Assembly: GCA_002701395.1 (NCBI GenBank)
Contig: NZVC01000044.1
Location: forward strand, 1-64,000
Origin: Maritimibacter sp.
Lineage (GTDB): Bacteria > Pseudomonadota > Alphaproteobacteria > Rhodobacterales > Rhodobacteraceae
Length of the DNA stretch: 64,000 nucleotides
Direction of reading: 5' to 3'
Shown here piece by piece: positions 1 to 16,929 of the stretch; within the stretch, counting starts at the first letter, position 1, and each line of letters opens with the position of its first letter. The position numbers and the translations under genes are program-made. The notes beneath the pieces were generated by a model. The model saw only the letters and a program-made list of their open reading frames with translations, was not told the DNA's origin and did no database searches.

Positions 1-187
1 GCGCTCGCGCCCCTTTCTGCCCGCGATATTCTGCGGCAGCGAATGGGTGTTTTTCCACGGAATCGGCTCGAAGCGGTCGTTCGCTGCGCCGGGCCCGGAC
101 ATTCGATTTGCGGACGTTGCTGCCTTTGAAGAGACTACGATGAACGGCCACTTGCATTCTCAAACGGATCAAACCTCACCTGCTTAT

Positions 188-769
188 CTACTCAACTTCA
201 CAGGGTTTCACGGCTTGTTCGCCAGACCCAGCCGAAAAGAACTCCCCATCAGGCGAGAATGAAAAAGTATTGATCACAATACATCCACGCGGATTCCGAT
301 CTAATAACAGAAAGGACAAAATAACAACAGGCGGTATCGGCGATAGCTTATTGTCCAATTGATGAGTCCCAGCACCGATCAATTCGAATTTTCTTATCAG
401 GAAGTGTCGAAGCAGAACCGCTTGCTCACCTTCTCGCAAAGCATACTCTTCTTCGATCAGCCCTATATCGCAAAGGCGTCTTTCAGTACCGTCTTGAGAA
501 GTCCATTGCGTGAGCGAAACATACAATTTTGACTCCGGCAAAGCCCAAGCATCTTGTGTCGAAGACTTGCCCCAATCACGTGCATGACGTTTTGGAACGT
601 CCCGGCTTTCAAGACCTCTAATATTAAATGCCGAATTTGTTTCGATAGACAGACGACAACGTTCGAATAGGATTTCAAAATCTTGAATCAAGGTCTGAGC
701 GTGAATTGGCTCGCCCCACCCCCAGAGGTTCATCACCAACAGAACAAAGTATGTTCTTCTTAAAATCAC
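188..769 (-). CDS. Hypothetical exported protein, 193 aa
   Basis: I do not recognise this family. The GTG start at 769 is chosen because AAAGGA lies about 6 bases upstream and because the protein then begins with a signal-peptide-like segment (MILRRTYFVLLVMNLWGW, then cleavage near PIHAQ). The mature part is about 170 residues with four or five cysteines, so disulfides in the periplasm are possible. Base composition is visibly poorer in G+C than the ribosomal genes next door, with many A/T-ending codons, which suggests recent acquisition or relaxed selection. It lies beyond the rpoC terminator on the same strand as a second small exported protein (958-1323). Function unknown. Confidence 0.6.
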   Translation of the reverse strand: MILRRTYFVLLVMNLWGWGEPIHAQTLIQDFEILFERCRLSIETNSAFNIRGLESRDVPKRHARDWGKSSTQDAWALPESKLYVSLTQWTSQDGTERRLCDIGLIEEEYALREGEQAVLLRHFLIRKFELIGAGTHQLDNKLSPIPPVVILSFLLLDRNPRGCIVINTFSFSPDGEFFSAGSGEQAVKPCEVE

Positions 770-957
770 TGAAATCCTTTCATGCGCTGGAATTCGAAGC
801 CCACATTTGACGTTATGCAGAGTTCTTGCAGGATGGGCTCGGTGCCGACCTTCGCCGCGGTCGCATCTGCCCAAGGCCGATATGCGAGGCGAGAGCGACT
901 TTAGTTGCAGCGGCCCTCATTTCTTCTTTATACGACCACGCTGGTCGGCCGACGAGC

Positions 958-1323
958 TTAAAGCACTTCTCCACACTGTCCATCAGCGATCGCGTACCTT
1001 TCCAGAACGTATCGCCCTAGGAAACCACCAGAAATAACGCGTACTGCAATGAAATCTGGATCCTCAATTTGCATTTTGTTCCGAACGAACGGAAGGACTG
1101 TTGGCGCATAGTAATTGCAGAGGTCTAGCAGAATATCGCCAATATCCTCTTTATCGAAAAAGCCGTTGGGAACTGGGTCGGCCTGGATCCGCATCTCAAC
1201 GCCTTTGCCGTGAAGCGAGTGGGAGAGGACACCGGTATCAACCAACTGCCATTGCACCTCCTGCGCTGAGACCGATAGGGCAACCGACGTAAAGATGCTC
1301 GTAAGCACCGTTGTATGCTTCAT
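958..1323 (-). CDS. Hypothetical exported protein, 121 aa
   Basis: A small secreted protein with a clear signal peptide (MKHTTVLTSIFTSVALSVSA, cleavage near residue 20). The mature domain of about 100 residues has the segment LDLCNYYAPTVLPFV in the middle and a late Cys (DGQCGEVL), so one disulfide is possible. The pattern looks like a genuine folded domain, but I cannot name the family. It precedes the gene at 188-769 on the minus strand with a spacer of about 190 bases and follows the rpoC terminator, so it needs its own promoter. G+C is lower than in the surrounding genes. Confidence 0.65.
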   Translation of the reverse strand: MKHTTVLTSIFTSVALSVSAQEVQWQLVDTGVLSHSLHGKGVEMRIQADPVPNGFFDKEDIGDILLDLCNYYAPTVLPFVRNKMQIEDPDFIAVRVISGGFLGRYVLERYAIADGQCGEVL

Positions 1324-1493
1324 GATGAAACCTGTGCAGCGAAGACTTCTGAGGGTTTGGCTTTCCCTGAAGCAGACAATGGATCAGGCCGCGTCGGCGG
1401 TCAAATTGGGCTCAAACCCGATCTGCCCCGCGTGATGCCCGACATGCCATGGCGTACCCACCCGTGGACACCCTCCCGCTGACACCGGCAAAG

Positions 1494-1526
1494 AAAAACG
1501 CCCCGCTTGTTTCCAAGCGGGGCGTT
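1494..1526 (-). terminator. Rho-independent terminator of the rpoB-rpoC operon
   Basis: A perfect 12-bp inverted repeat (arms 1497-1508 and 1515-1526, six-base loop) is followed on the minus strand by a run of T (the A-run 1494-1498 on the plus strand). It starts about 25 bases after the rpoC stop codon and closes the RNA polymerase operon. No rpsL-rpsG-fusA genes follow directly. Confidence 0.9.
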
Positions 1527-1551
1527 CTGGTCATTCAGGATCGGTCAGCGA

Positions 1552-5793
<4,242 letters not shown>

Positions 5794-5828
5794 ATCGAAT
5801 TCCTAATCAGGGGCGTTGGGAGGGGGAC

Positions 5829-5868
5829 GGTGCGTGGAAGCCACGCACCCTACGGTTGGTAGGGTGCG
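5829..5868. repeat. Two overlapping inverted repeats in the rpoB-rpoC spacer
   Basis: Arms 5829-5837 and 5841-5849 form a perfect 9-bp hairpin with a three-base loop. Arms 5844-5853 and 5859-5868 form a perfect 10-bp hairpin (cgcaccctac / gtagggtgcg). The two share bases 5844-5849, so they cannot both form. The GTAGGGTGCGTG-type core resembles a widespread REP-like intergenic element. In the rpoBC mRNA it could act as an RNase target or a structural switch; that role is inference. Confidence 0.7.
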
Positions 5869-5884
5869 CGCTTGTCGCGCAGCG

Positions 5885-10021
<4,137 letters not shown>

Positions 10022-10095
10022 AAGGGAATACACCTCTCATCATAGCAAACGCGGCGCCGTCGGGGCTTCGGCAACGCGCCCTTGGGTCAGGTGGG

Positions 10096-10226
10096 ACCGA
10101 TCTATCCCTGGCAGCCGTCCCACCGGCTGCCGCCCGATCGGTTTCCGCACCTTAGGAAGGGCTCTGGGCTGCAAAGCCCTTCCTGAGACGCGGATGGCTG
10201 GACCCGGAAAATACCCGGATCCAGCC
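10096..10226 (-). promoter_or_regulatory. Three consecutive hairpins in the rplL-rpoB spacer
   Basis: The 247-base rplL-rpoB spacer folds into three stems. The first is a composite stem (10096-10102 with 10136-10142, enclosing the 8-bp pair 10110-10117 / 10124-10131). The second is a perfect 10-bp stem (10154-10163 / 10175-10184). The third is an 11-of-12 stem (10196-10207 / 10215-10226). None has a U-tract. In E. coli this spacer holds an attenuator and an RNase III processing site that set the L7/L12 to RNA polymerase ratio. The same job here is an inference from position and structure. Confidence 0.6.
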
Positions 10227-10268
10227 GCGTTCGAACTTCTCATCCGTTCCACATGGGAACGGCGGAAA

Positions 10269-10649
10269 TCACTTGACTTCGACCTCGGCGCCAGCTGCTT
10301 CCAGCTTGCCTTTGATCTCGTCGGCTTCGGCCTTGGCAACGCCTTCTTTGACGGCTTTGCCGCCGGCTTCGACCAGTTCCTTGGCTTCTTTGAGGCCCAG
10401 GCCAGTGATGGCGCGGACTTCTTTGATGACGTTGATTTTCGAAGCGCCAGCCGATTTCAGGATGACGTCGAATTCGGTCTTTTCTTCTTCGGCAGCGGCG
10501 TCGCCACCGGCAGCCGGACCGGCCATCATGACAGCGCCGCCAGCAGCGGGCTCGATGCCGTATTCGTCTTTCAGGATGGTTTTCAGTTCCTGAGCCTCGA
10601 GCAGGGTCAGGCCCACGATCTCTTCGGCGAGTTTCTTCAGATCAGCCAT
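10269..10649 (-). CDS. rplL: 50S ribosomal protein L7/L12
   Basis: A 126-residue protein with the standard L7/L12 layout: an N-terminal dimerisation helix ([20 protein letters not shown]), an Ala/Gly-rich hinge around residues 37-58, and the C-terminal factor-binding domain with the [12 protein letters not shown] segment. Several copies bind the L10 stalk and recruit translational GTPases. It follows rplJ after about 73 bases and is transcribed towards rpoB across a structured spacer. Confidence 0.97.
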   Translation of the reverse strand: MADLKKLAEEIVGLTLLEAQELKTILKDEYGIEPAAGGAVMMAGPAAGGDAAAEEEKTEFDVILKSAGASKINVIKEVRAITGLGLKEAKELVEAGGKAVKEGVAKAEADEIKGKLEAAGAEVEVK

Positions 10650-10722
10650 TGTACTGTTTCCGTTTTCCTAGATGTGTTCCAACGCGAGAGGATACAACCC
10701 CACGCGGGATATCCCGTTTGCC

Positions 10723-11241
10723 TTAGGCCGCTTCGGCCTTTTCCTCGATAGTCGAGAGGATGCTTGCGATGTTCGAAGCAGGTGCGCCAATAGCACCGGC
10801 GATGTTCGAAGCGGGCGCACCGAGCATGCTTGCGATCTGAGCGATAAGCTCGTCGCGCGAAGGCATTTTCGACACGGCCTCGACACCGGCACGGTCCAGA
10901 GCGTCCTCGCCCATTGCACCGCCAAGGATCTCAAACTTCTTGTTATCCTTGGCGAAGTCCTCGGCCACCTTGGCTGCTGCCACGGGGTCCTCGGAATAGG
11001 CGATTACGGTCATGCCTGTCAGGTAATCAGCGATCGAAGCGTTCGGCTTACCTTCCAGGGCGATCTTGGCGAGCTTGTTCTTGGCAACGCGCACAGCCCC
11101 GCCCGCAACACGCATGCGTGCGCGCAGGTCTTGCATCTCGGCAACCGTGAGACCCGCGTAGTGTGCAACCACCACGACGCCAGAGCTTTCGAAGATCTGG
11201 CCGAGTTCCTCGACCACTTTCTCTTTCTGGGCTCTATCCAC
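10723..11241 (-). CDS. rplJ: 50S ribosomal protein L10
   Basis: The 172-residue stalk base protein that binds 23S rRNA and anchors L7/L12 dimers on its C-terminal helix. The N-terminal rRNA-binding domain is typical ([13 protein letters not shown], then [15 protein letters not shown]). Near the C-terminus the segment GAPASNIA occurs twice, 11 residues apart, just before the L12-binding tail, which looks like a small internal duplication. L10 usually represses its own mRNA through the leader. The upstream leader here is long, and the divergent ykgJ-like gene occupies the space between rplA and rplJ. Confidence 0.96.
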   Translation of the reverse strand: MDRAQKEKVVEELGQIFESSGVVVVAHYAGLTVAEMQDLRARMRVAGGAVRVAKNKLAKIALEGKPNASIADYLTGMTVIAYSEDPVAAAKVAEDFAKDNKKFEILGGAMGEDALDRAGVEAVSKMPSRDELIAQIASMLGAPASNIAGAIGAPASNIASILSTIEEKAEAA

Positions 11242-11700
11242 AGTTTTACTCCAAGTATGGAGGGCCTTGGCGACCCCCCGGCTCCTAGTTCACCGGGCAG
11301 TTGCCCGGCGTCGGGTCCTTACGGGTCCAGCCAATTCGCCCCGAAACAGCCCGGCGAAAGTTCGGGGGCCATCCGAAGAATTCTTGGTCTCTTCCCGTCT
11401 CGGGCAGGAATTATGGCTTCGAAGGAATTCGGGCCACCCACCGTCTCGGACGAATCATCCGGGCACCCAAGAGACTCGGGCACCGGACAAGCGGTGTGTC
11501 TAGACGCTGGCGTGAGGAATGTGAAGACCCGAACCACAGAAAAATCCGCCCAGACGCATTGCATCGCGGGTCAGCCTGTTTCAGGCGATGTTCGGCAGGC
11601 GCATCAACTTGCCCATCACGGAGGGCAGTGTGCGGGAACGGCCCGTCCAGATCAAGTGGTTGCGTAAAAATCGGGCGGTTCAAGGGCGGCTGGCGATCAA
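11242..11700 (-). promoter_or_regulatory. Long non-coding leader upstream of rplJ-rplL
   Basis: No credible gene lies in these 459 bases. The rplJL promoter and the L10-binding leader must be here or inside the divergent gene at 11767, because rplA ends far upstream. A perfect 7-bp hairpin (11293-11299 / 11302-11308) and the repeated GGGTCC at 11313 and 11324 are visible close to rplJ. I could not pick a convincing -35/-10 pair on the minus strand. Calling it an L10 autoregulatory leader is inference. Confidence 0.45.
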
Positions 11701-11730
11701 CTGGCAGCCCGCCCGACCGGATCGTATAGT
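11701..11730 (+). promoter_or_regulatory. Candidate sigma-70 promoter of the YkgJ-like gene
   Basis: CTGGCA (11701-11706, four of six to TTGACA) and TATAGT (11725-11730, five of six to TATAAT) are separated by 18 bases and lie 36 bases before the ATG at 11767. Sequence match only. Confidence 0.4.
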
Positions 11731-11766
11731 ACCGGCAGCATCGCGAAACAGGACACGCCAGCCACA

Positions 11767-12558
11767 ATGAATTCCCGCACCGACCGCCGCGCCGCTGGCA
11801 AGTCTCAGGGGAAGGCCAAGGGCCGCCCGACCACCGTCGCGGATCTGCGCGCCCGCCTTGACCGCGCCCGCGCCGCCGGGGCTGGCAAGGACGCCGAGGC
11901 GCGCGCCCGCCGCATGCTGGCCGCCTATCTGGATACGGCTGTCGCGCACGGCCTTTCCCTGCAACAGGCGGCAGGCGAACTGGCCCGTGGTCAGGCAGCG
12001 GTCCGGCTGGGCGACGTCTCGCGCGATGCGCTGATGCAAAATCCGCCCCGCGCCGTGACCGAAGCCGCCTGCGCCGAAGGCTGTGCGTTCTGCTGCATCC
12101 TGCAAGGCGGCGACGGCGGCACCATCACCGAGGCGGAAGCAATCCGCCTCCACTACGCCCTGTCCCCCCTTGCCGGTCAACCGGACGGGCGCGGCTGGCA
12201 CCCAGCCGCCTGCCCCGCCCTCGACCCCGACATCCGCGCCTGCCGCGCCTACGACGCGCGTCCGACGATCTGCCGCTCGTTCCTCTCCACCGATGCCGAG
12301 GCGTGCCGCGTCAACGCCGAGGGCGGCGCCGAAACGGGCGCGGGCCTGCTGGGCAGCCACCTTGACTATCTCGCGGTCCACGCACTGTCGCGGGATCTTC
12401 TGAAAGGGCTTGCACGGGTGCCCACCTACGCGATGGCCCGGATCGCACAGGGCGCGATCAACGGAGAAGACCGCGCCACCACGCTCGACGCCGCCCGCCA
12501 CAAGCCGCGCGCACTGGAAGATGCCTGCAGGGACGCCGCGAAGGCAGGGGGCCGCTGA
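11767..12558 (+). CDS. YkgJ-family cysteine cluster protein
   Basis: A 263-residue protein. Residues 1-60 are basic and low in complexity. The conserved part begins with the cysteine cluster CAEGCAFCC near residues 102-110, followed by CPAL and then CRAYDARPTICRSF, the pattern of the YkgJ (zinc- or iron-chelating, UPF0153) family. Members are thought to bind a metal or Fe-S cluster through these cysteines, and their biochemical role is not settled. It is the only plus-strand gene between rplA and rplJ and faces rplA convergently across a shared terminator, so it is not part of the ribosomal operons. Confidence 0.85.
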   Translation: MNSRTDRRAAGKSQGKAKGRPTTVADLRARLDRARAAGAGKDAEARARRMLAAYLDTAVAHGLSLQQAAGELARGQAAVRLGDVSRDALMQNPPRAVTEAACAEGCAFCCILQGGDGGTITEAEAIRLHYALSPLAGQPDGRGWHPAACPALDPDIRACRAYDARPTICRSFLSTDAEACRVNAEGGAETGAGLLGSHLDYLAVHALSRDLLKGLARVPTYAMARIAQGAINGEDRATTLDAARHKPRALEDACRDAAKAGGR

Positions 12559-12572
12559 CAGCCTCCAAAACA

Positions 12573-12602
12573 GAAAGGGCGGACCCGCAGGCCCGCCCTT
12601 TC
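12573..12602 (-). terminator. Terminator between the YkgJ-like gene and rplA
   Basis: A perfect 10-bp stem (12573-12582 / 12593-12602) with a 10-base loop. On the minus strand it is followed by TGTTTTGG, so it ends the rplK-rplA transcript. It can also slow transcription arriving from the convergent gene that stops at 12558. Confidence 0.8.
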
Positions 12603-12623
12603 GAATTCCGATGGTGAAGCGCC

Positions 12624-13343
12624 TTACTCGGCGGCTTCGGCCGGTGCGTTGCCGGTGGCCGACAGCACGTCGATCGACACGCCCGGGCCCATCGTCGAGC
12701 TGATCGAGACCTTTTTCATGTAGGTCCCTTTGGCGCCCGTCGGCTTCGCCTTGTTCACCGCGTCCACGAAGGCGCGCACGTTGTCAGCCAGCTGATCGGC
12801 CGAGAACGAGGCTTTGCCGACGCCAGCGTGCACGACGCCCGCTTTCTCGGCCTTGAACTGGACCTGACCGCCTTTGGCAGCCTCGACGGCTTCCTTGACG
12901 TCCATCGTCACCGTGCCGACCTTCGGGTTCGGCATCAGGTTCCGCGGGCCAAGCACCTTACCCAGACGGCCGACGATCGGCATCATGTCCGGGGTGGCGA
13001 TGCAGCGGTCGAAATCGATCGTGCCGCCCTGAATGGTTTCCATCAGGTCCTCGGCGCCAACGATGTCCGCACCAGCGGCGGTGGCTTCGTCAGCCTTCGC
13101 GCCACGGGCGAACACGGCGACGCGAACGGTCTTGCCGGTGCCGTTGGGCAGGGTCACGGTGCCACGGACCATCTGGTCGGCGTGCCGCGGGTCGACGCCC
13201 AGGTTCATCGCGATCTCGACCGACTCGTCGAATTTCGACTTGGCGTTCGATTTCACCAGTTCGACAGCTTCCTCGACCGACAGGTTTTCCTTGCCGGCGA
13301 AGGCTTCGCGCGCGGCGCGGGTGCGTTTTCCGAGCTTTGCCAT
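12624..13343 (-). CDS. rplA: 50S ribosomal protein L1
   Basis: A 239-residue L1 with the family's usual features: a basic N-terminus ([13 protein letters not shown]), the segment [16 protein letters not shown] around residues 119-134, and the second rRNA-binding stretch [16 protein letters not shown] near the end. L1 forms the mobile stalk at the E site and in E. coli represses translation of the rplKA mRNA. It starts two bases after the rplK stop codon, so the two are translationally coupled. Confidence 0.97.
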   Translation of the reverse strand: MAKLGKRTRAAREAFAGKENLSVEEAVELVKSNAKSKFDESVEIAMNLGVDPRHADQMVRGTVTLPNGTGKTVRVAVFARGAKADEATAAGADIVGAEDLMETIQGGTIDFDRCIATPDMMPIVGRLGKVLGPRNLMPNPKVGTVTMDVKEAVEAAKGGQVQFKAEKAGVVHAGVGKASFSADQLADNVRAFVDAVNKAKPTGAKGTYMKKVSISSTMGPGVSIDVLSATGNAPAEAAE

Positions 13344-13344
13344 C

Positions 13345-13770
13345 TTACTTCACCTCGATGCCCATGGAGCGGGCGGAGCCCAGGATGATCTGCATCGCGG
13401 CGTCGATGTCGTTCGCGTTCAGATCTTTCATCTTCGCTTCGGCGATTTCTTTCACCTGGGCGACGGACACCGAACCCACGGTCTCGCGGCCGGGGTTGTT
13501 GGCGGCGGACTTCAGCTTGGCAGCCTTCTTCAGATAGTAAGACGCGGGCGGCGTCTTGATGTCCATCGTGAAGGACTTGTCCTGGTAGTAGGTGATCACG
13601 GTGGGGCACGGCGCACCGGCTTCCATTTCCTGCGTCTTGGCGTTGAACGCCTTGCAGAATTCCATGATGTTGATGCCGCGCTGACCCAGCGCCGGACCAA
13701 CCGGCGGAGAGGGGTTCGCTTGTCCGGCGGGCACCTGAAGCTTCATGGTGCCGGCAATTTTCTTGGCCAT
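13345..13770 (-). CDS. rplK: 50S ribosomal protein L11
   Basis: A 141-residue L11, exactly the usual length. The ATG at 13770 ([16 protein letters not shown]) is chosen by family length and by AAAGGA about ten bases upstream; longer open frame upstream is not coding. The Pro-rich N-domain motif [15 protein letters not shown], needed for factor-dependent GTPase control, is intact. L11 sits at the GTPase-associated centre of the 50S subunit with L10 and L12. It is the first gene of the rplK-rplA pair, which here is detached from nusG. Confidence 0.98.
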   Translation of the reverse strand: MAKKIAGTMKLQVPAGQANPSPPVGPALGQRGINIMEFCKAFNAKTQEMEAGAPCPTVITYYQDKSFTMDIKTPPASYYLKKAAKLKSAANNPGRETVGSVSVAQVKEIAEAKMKDLNANDIDAAMQIILGSARSMGIEVK

Positions 13771-13791
13771 GTGCCAATTCCTTTGTTCAAC

Positions 13792-13815
13792 ACCCGCACG
13801 ACGCGTCCTGCGGGT
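13792..13815 (-). promoter_or_regulatory. Hairpin in the rplK leader
   Basis: A perfect 7-bp stem (acccgca 13792-13798 / tgcgggt 13809-13815) lies just upstream of the rplK ribosome-binding site. L1 represses the rplKA mRNA through a leader structure in other bacteria; this is a possible target here, on position alone. The rest of the spacer 13771-14028 shows nothing clear. Confidence 0.3.
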
Positions 13816-14028
13816 TTCGGTTGATGTGGTCTGGTCCGGACATCGCGATGCCCTCGCCTCCCACACGGGATGCCGTCTTTCGACAACAGACGCGGCCCAT
13901 ACACCCCCGAACGGGATTCGGCAAGCCTGACCCGCCCGCTTCCGCGCATCGCCGTTCGTGCCCGAGACGCTTGCCACAAGCGACCCGCTGACCCTACGGT
14001 CGCCGGACACTAGGTAACAGGACAACCG

Positions 14029-15246
14029 ATGAGTTTCGACTTCACTGCGCTGCTGCCCGAAGGCACGCCCGCCCCGGCCAACCGATGGTCCGGCTTCCCC
14101 GAGTTCAACTTCGTCGGGGGCCACATCGACAACGCCACCGTCCCTGTGGACGACCTGCGCGCGGCGATGGACCGGGCGCTGGCACGCGAGGGGACAGACA
14201 TCGCGACCTACAGCCTGCGGAGCGGGCCGCAGGGCTATCGCCCGTTGCGGGACTTCGTCGCCGAGAAGCTCAAGCGGTACGCGGGGATCGAGACCACCGG
14301 CGACGACATCCTGCTGACCTCGGGCTCGCTACAGGCGATGGACCTGGTCAACACGCTATTGCTGGAACCCGGCGACACCGTGATCGTCGAAGAAACCAAC
14401 TATGGCGGCACCTTCTCGAAGCTGCGCGCGATGGGCGTGAAGATGGTGCCTGTCGCTCTTGATGCCGACGGGATGCGGATGGACGCGCTTGAAACGGCGC
14501 TGAACGACCTTGCGGCGCAGGGCATCCAGCCGAAGTACATCTTCACAATCGCGACCGTCCACAATCCGACCGGGACCATCCTTCCGCTGGACCGCCGCCA
14601 CCGGATGCTTGAACTGGCGAAAGCGCATGGCGTGCCGATCTTCGAGGACGAATGCTATTCCGACATCGTCTGGACCAACGACCGCCCTCCCGCGCTGCGG
14701 GCGCTGGATGACAGCGGAATGGTCATCCACATTGGCACGTTTTCCAAGACGGTCGGCCCGGCGCTTCGGGTGGGCTACATCAACGCGGACTGGCCCGTTC
14801 TTGGTCGGCTTGTCGCGCTGAAGAAGGACGCCGGATCGCCCGCGCTGGAACAGATGATGCTGGCGGAATACGGCATCGACCGGTTCGACGCGCACGTCCG
14901 CCATTGCAACGCCGTGCTTGAAGGCAAGCTGGACGCGCTGATCGACGCGGTGAACGAACACTTCGGAACGACGGTGCAGTTCGCCAAACCGCCCGGCGGC
15001 ATCTTTCTTTGGATGAAACTGCCCGAGGGCGTCACCACACCCCGCCTTGCGGCGGTGGCCGGCGCACAGGGTGTCGCTGTGAACCCGGGGCCGGATTGGT
15101 CGCTGGAAGGCGACGCGGACCGCTGGATAAGGATCTGTTTCGCCAATCCGCCGATCGAAACGATCCGCGCCGGCGTGGCGAAGCTGGCGACGATCTGTCA
15201 GGCGGAATTCGGCGTGCCAGAAATCAGCGGCAACGTCCGGCGCTAG
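14029..15246 (+). CDS. PLP-dependent aminotransferase, fold type I
   Basis: A 405-residue class I/II aminotransferase of the 2-aminoadipate/MocR-like branch but without a DNA-binding domain. Visible landmarks are [18 protein letters not shown] (residues 61-78), the HNPTG motif (178-182), Asp207 and Tyr210 for the cofactor, the Schiff-base lysine in [15 protein letters not shown] (Lys240), and a C-terminal arginine region that would bind the substrate carboxylate. The exact amino donor cannot be read from sequence; LysN-like or aromatic/branched substrates are possible. It is followed after 56 bases by an SDR gene on the same strand, so they probably form a small catabolic operon inserted between nusG and rplK. 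Confidence 0.88.
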   Translation: MSFDFTALLPEGTPAPANRWSGFPEFNFVGGHIDNATVPVDDLRAAMDRALAREGTDIATYSLRSGPQGYRPLRDFVAEKLKRYAGIETTGDDILLTSGSLQAMDLVNTLLLEPGDTVIVEETNYGGTFSKLRAMGVKMVPVALDADGMRMDALETALNDLAAQGIQPKYIFTIATVHNPTGTILPLDRRHRMLELAKAHGVPIFEDECYSDIVWTNDRPPALRALDDSGMVIHIGTFSKTVGPALRVGYINADWPVLGRLVALKKDAGSPALEQMMLAEYGIDRFDAHVRHCNAVLEGKLDALIDAVNEHFGTTVQFAKPPGGIFLWMKLPEGVTTPRLAAVAGAQGVAVNPGPDWSLEGDADRWIRICFANPPIETIRAGVAKLATICQAEFGVPEISGNVRR

Positions 15247-15302
15247 CACCACATGGCGTCGAGGAGGGACGCCTAGCTCAGACGCCGAAAAGGGAGGATA
15301 CC

Positions 15303-16100
15303 TTGGCTCAAGATCTTGATGGAATGACCGCTTGCGTCACCGGCGGCGCACGCGGGCTGGGCGCGGCCATCGTGCGGCGACTTGCCGAGGATGGTGCCGC
15401 CGTCGTCATCGCCGATGTTCTGGACCACGACGGCACGGCCCTTGCCGACGATCTGACCGCGGCGGGAAAGACGGTAAGCTTTCGGCACCACGATGTGACG
15501 TCCGAGGCCGACTGGTCCGCGCTTGTCGATGCCATCGACGCCACCTTCGGCAAGCTGGACATCCTCGTGAACAACGCCGCCATCATCATTCGTCAGCGGC
15601 TGTCGGACCAGACGCTGGACCAGTGGCGCCGCGCGTTCGATGTCAACGTCGCCGGGACCTTTCTGGCGATCCGGTCCTGCCGCGAACTACTGAAACGGTC
15701 TGGCGCGGCCTCGGTCGTGAACATCTCGTCGACCGCGGGGGTCGTGGCGCATCTCGACCCTTCCTACACCGCCAGCAAGTGGGCCGTGCGCGGACTTACC
15801 AAGTCGACGGCGCTGGAATTGGTCGGCGACGGCATCCGGGTCAACTCGGTCCACCCTTCGACCATCGCCACCCCGCTGACCGCCGCCGCGCCCGCCGGTC
15901 ATCTAGAGGCGAACCGCCACGCGATCCCGCTTGGCCGCGAGGCCCAGCCGGAAGAGATCGCCAACATCGTGGCCTTCCTCGCCTCGCCGCAGTCGTCCTA
16001 CATGACCGGCAGCGAGCTGGTGGCGGATGGCGGCATGACCACCGCCGGCGTGGCGCATATGCGCGACCAGTTCCAGCGGGCGTTCACCGAAGGCGGCTAA
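15303..16100 (+). CDS. Short-chain dehydrogenase/reductase
   Basis: A 265-residue classical SDR. The TTG at 15303 is chosen because GGGAGG lies five bases upstream and the protein then starts seven residues before the Rossmann fold. Seen are the cofactor loop TGGARGLG (residues 13-20), NNAA (90-93), the catalytic Ser near 143, and YTASK with Tyr155 and Lys159. Asp38 after the second strand favours NAD over NADP. It ends with a short extra tail (HMRDQFQRAFTEGG). It is cotranscribed with the upstream aminotransferase, and the two may act on the same amino or hydroxy acid; substrate unknown. Confidence 0.87.
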   Translation: MAQDLDGMTACVTGGARGLGAAIVRRLAEDGAAVVIADVLDHDGTALADDLTAAGKTVSFRHHDVTSEADWSALVDAIDATFGKLDILVNNAAIIIRQRLSDQTLDQWRRAFDVNVAGTFLAIRSCRELLKRSGAASVVNISSTAGVVAHLDPSYTASKWAVRGLTKSTALELVGDGIRVNSVHPSTIATPLTAAAPAGHLEANRHAIPLGREAQPEEIANIVAFLASPQSSYMTGSELVADGGMTTAGVAHMRDQFQRAFTEGG

Positions 16101-16110
16101 GGCATCGCCG

Positions 16111-16142
16111 CAAAAGAAAAGCCCCGACACTTGGCCGGGGCT
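16111..16142 (-). terminator. Terminator of nusG
   Basis: A 7-bp GC stem (16120-16126 / 16136-16142) is followed on the minus strand by TTTTCTTTTG. It separates nusG from the convergent SDR gene that ends at 16100. Confidence 0.85.
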
Positions 16143-16182
16143 CGTCGTCTTGTGACCCGCACGGGGAAGCTGCCAAGGGCGA

Positions 16183-16716
16183 TCAGCCCTGCTTGGACAC
16201 CTGAGTGTATTCCAGTTCCACCGGGGTCGCGCGGCCGAAGATCGACACGGACACCTTCAGGCGCTGGTTGTCGTCGTCCACTTCCTCGACCATGCCGTCG
16301 AAGCCCTCGAACGGGCCGTCGGTGACCGACACCTTCTCGCCCACGTCGAAGTGGATCAGGGTGCGCGGAGCTTCCTGCCCTTCCTCGACGCGGTTCAGAA
16401 TGCCGTTCACCTCGGCGTCGCGCATCGGCATCGGCTTGCCCTGCGGACCAAGGAAGCCGGTGACGCGGTTGATCGAGGTGACCAGGTGATAGCCCGCGTT
16501 GGTCATCTCCATCCGCACCAGCACGTAACCGGGCATGAAGCGGCGTTCGGCCGTGACCTTCTTGCCGCGCCGGACCTCGATGACCTCTTCGGTCGGGACC
16601 AGCACTTCTTCGATCTCGTCCTCGAGACCCGCGTCGGCGACGGCATGCCGGATCTGTTCCGCCACCCGCTTCTCGAAGTTCGAGAGCACGCTCACCGAAT
16701 ACCAACGCTTGGCCAT
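16183..16716 (-). CDS. nusG: Transcription termination/antitermination protein NusG
   Basis: A 177-residue NusG with the N-terminal NGN domain (MAKRWYSVSVLSNFEKRVAE, then FMPGYVLVRMEM) that binds the RNA polymerase clamp. The C-terminal KOW domain (VSVTDGPFEGFDGMVEEVD, then VSIFGRATPVELEY) contacts S10 or Rho. It links transcription to translation and supports Rho termination. It lies downstream of secE on the same strand, but a DUF2945 gene and a 213-base spacer separate the two, and its own terminator follows at once, so it is uncoupled from rplK. Confidence 0.97.
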   Translation of the reverse strand: MAKRWYSVSVLSNFEKRVAEQIRHAVADAGLEDEIEEVLVPTEEVIEVRRGKKVTAERRFMPGYVLVRMEMTNAGYHLVTSINRVTGFLGPQGKPMPMRDAEVNGILNRVEEGQEAPRTLIHFDVGEKVSVTDGPFEGFDGMVEEVDDDNQRLKVSVSIFGRATPVELEYTQVSKQG

Positions 16717-16929
16717 ACCGTCGTCCGTCCTGATCTACGCCCGAATTTCCGTCGGAAATCCGCGCCGTTGTTCCCATTGTTCCCGAACACACTAAGGCGA
16801 GGCTGTCGATTCGATGCTCGCGATGTCGGGGAAGTTCGGCCCCGATACAGCGCAATCACACGGAATTCAAGCCGATTGACCCGCAAAGGCGCAGCGGCGT
16901 TCGTTCTGACACGGAACCGCTGACCGGGG

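Noticed and set aside
47-262. 71-codon plus-strand frame at the left edge
   Set aside because: It overlaps the end of the exported-protein gene, has no start signal and resembles no family; bases 1-187 hold nothing I can support.
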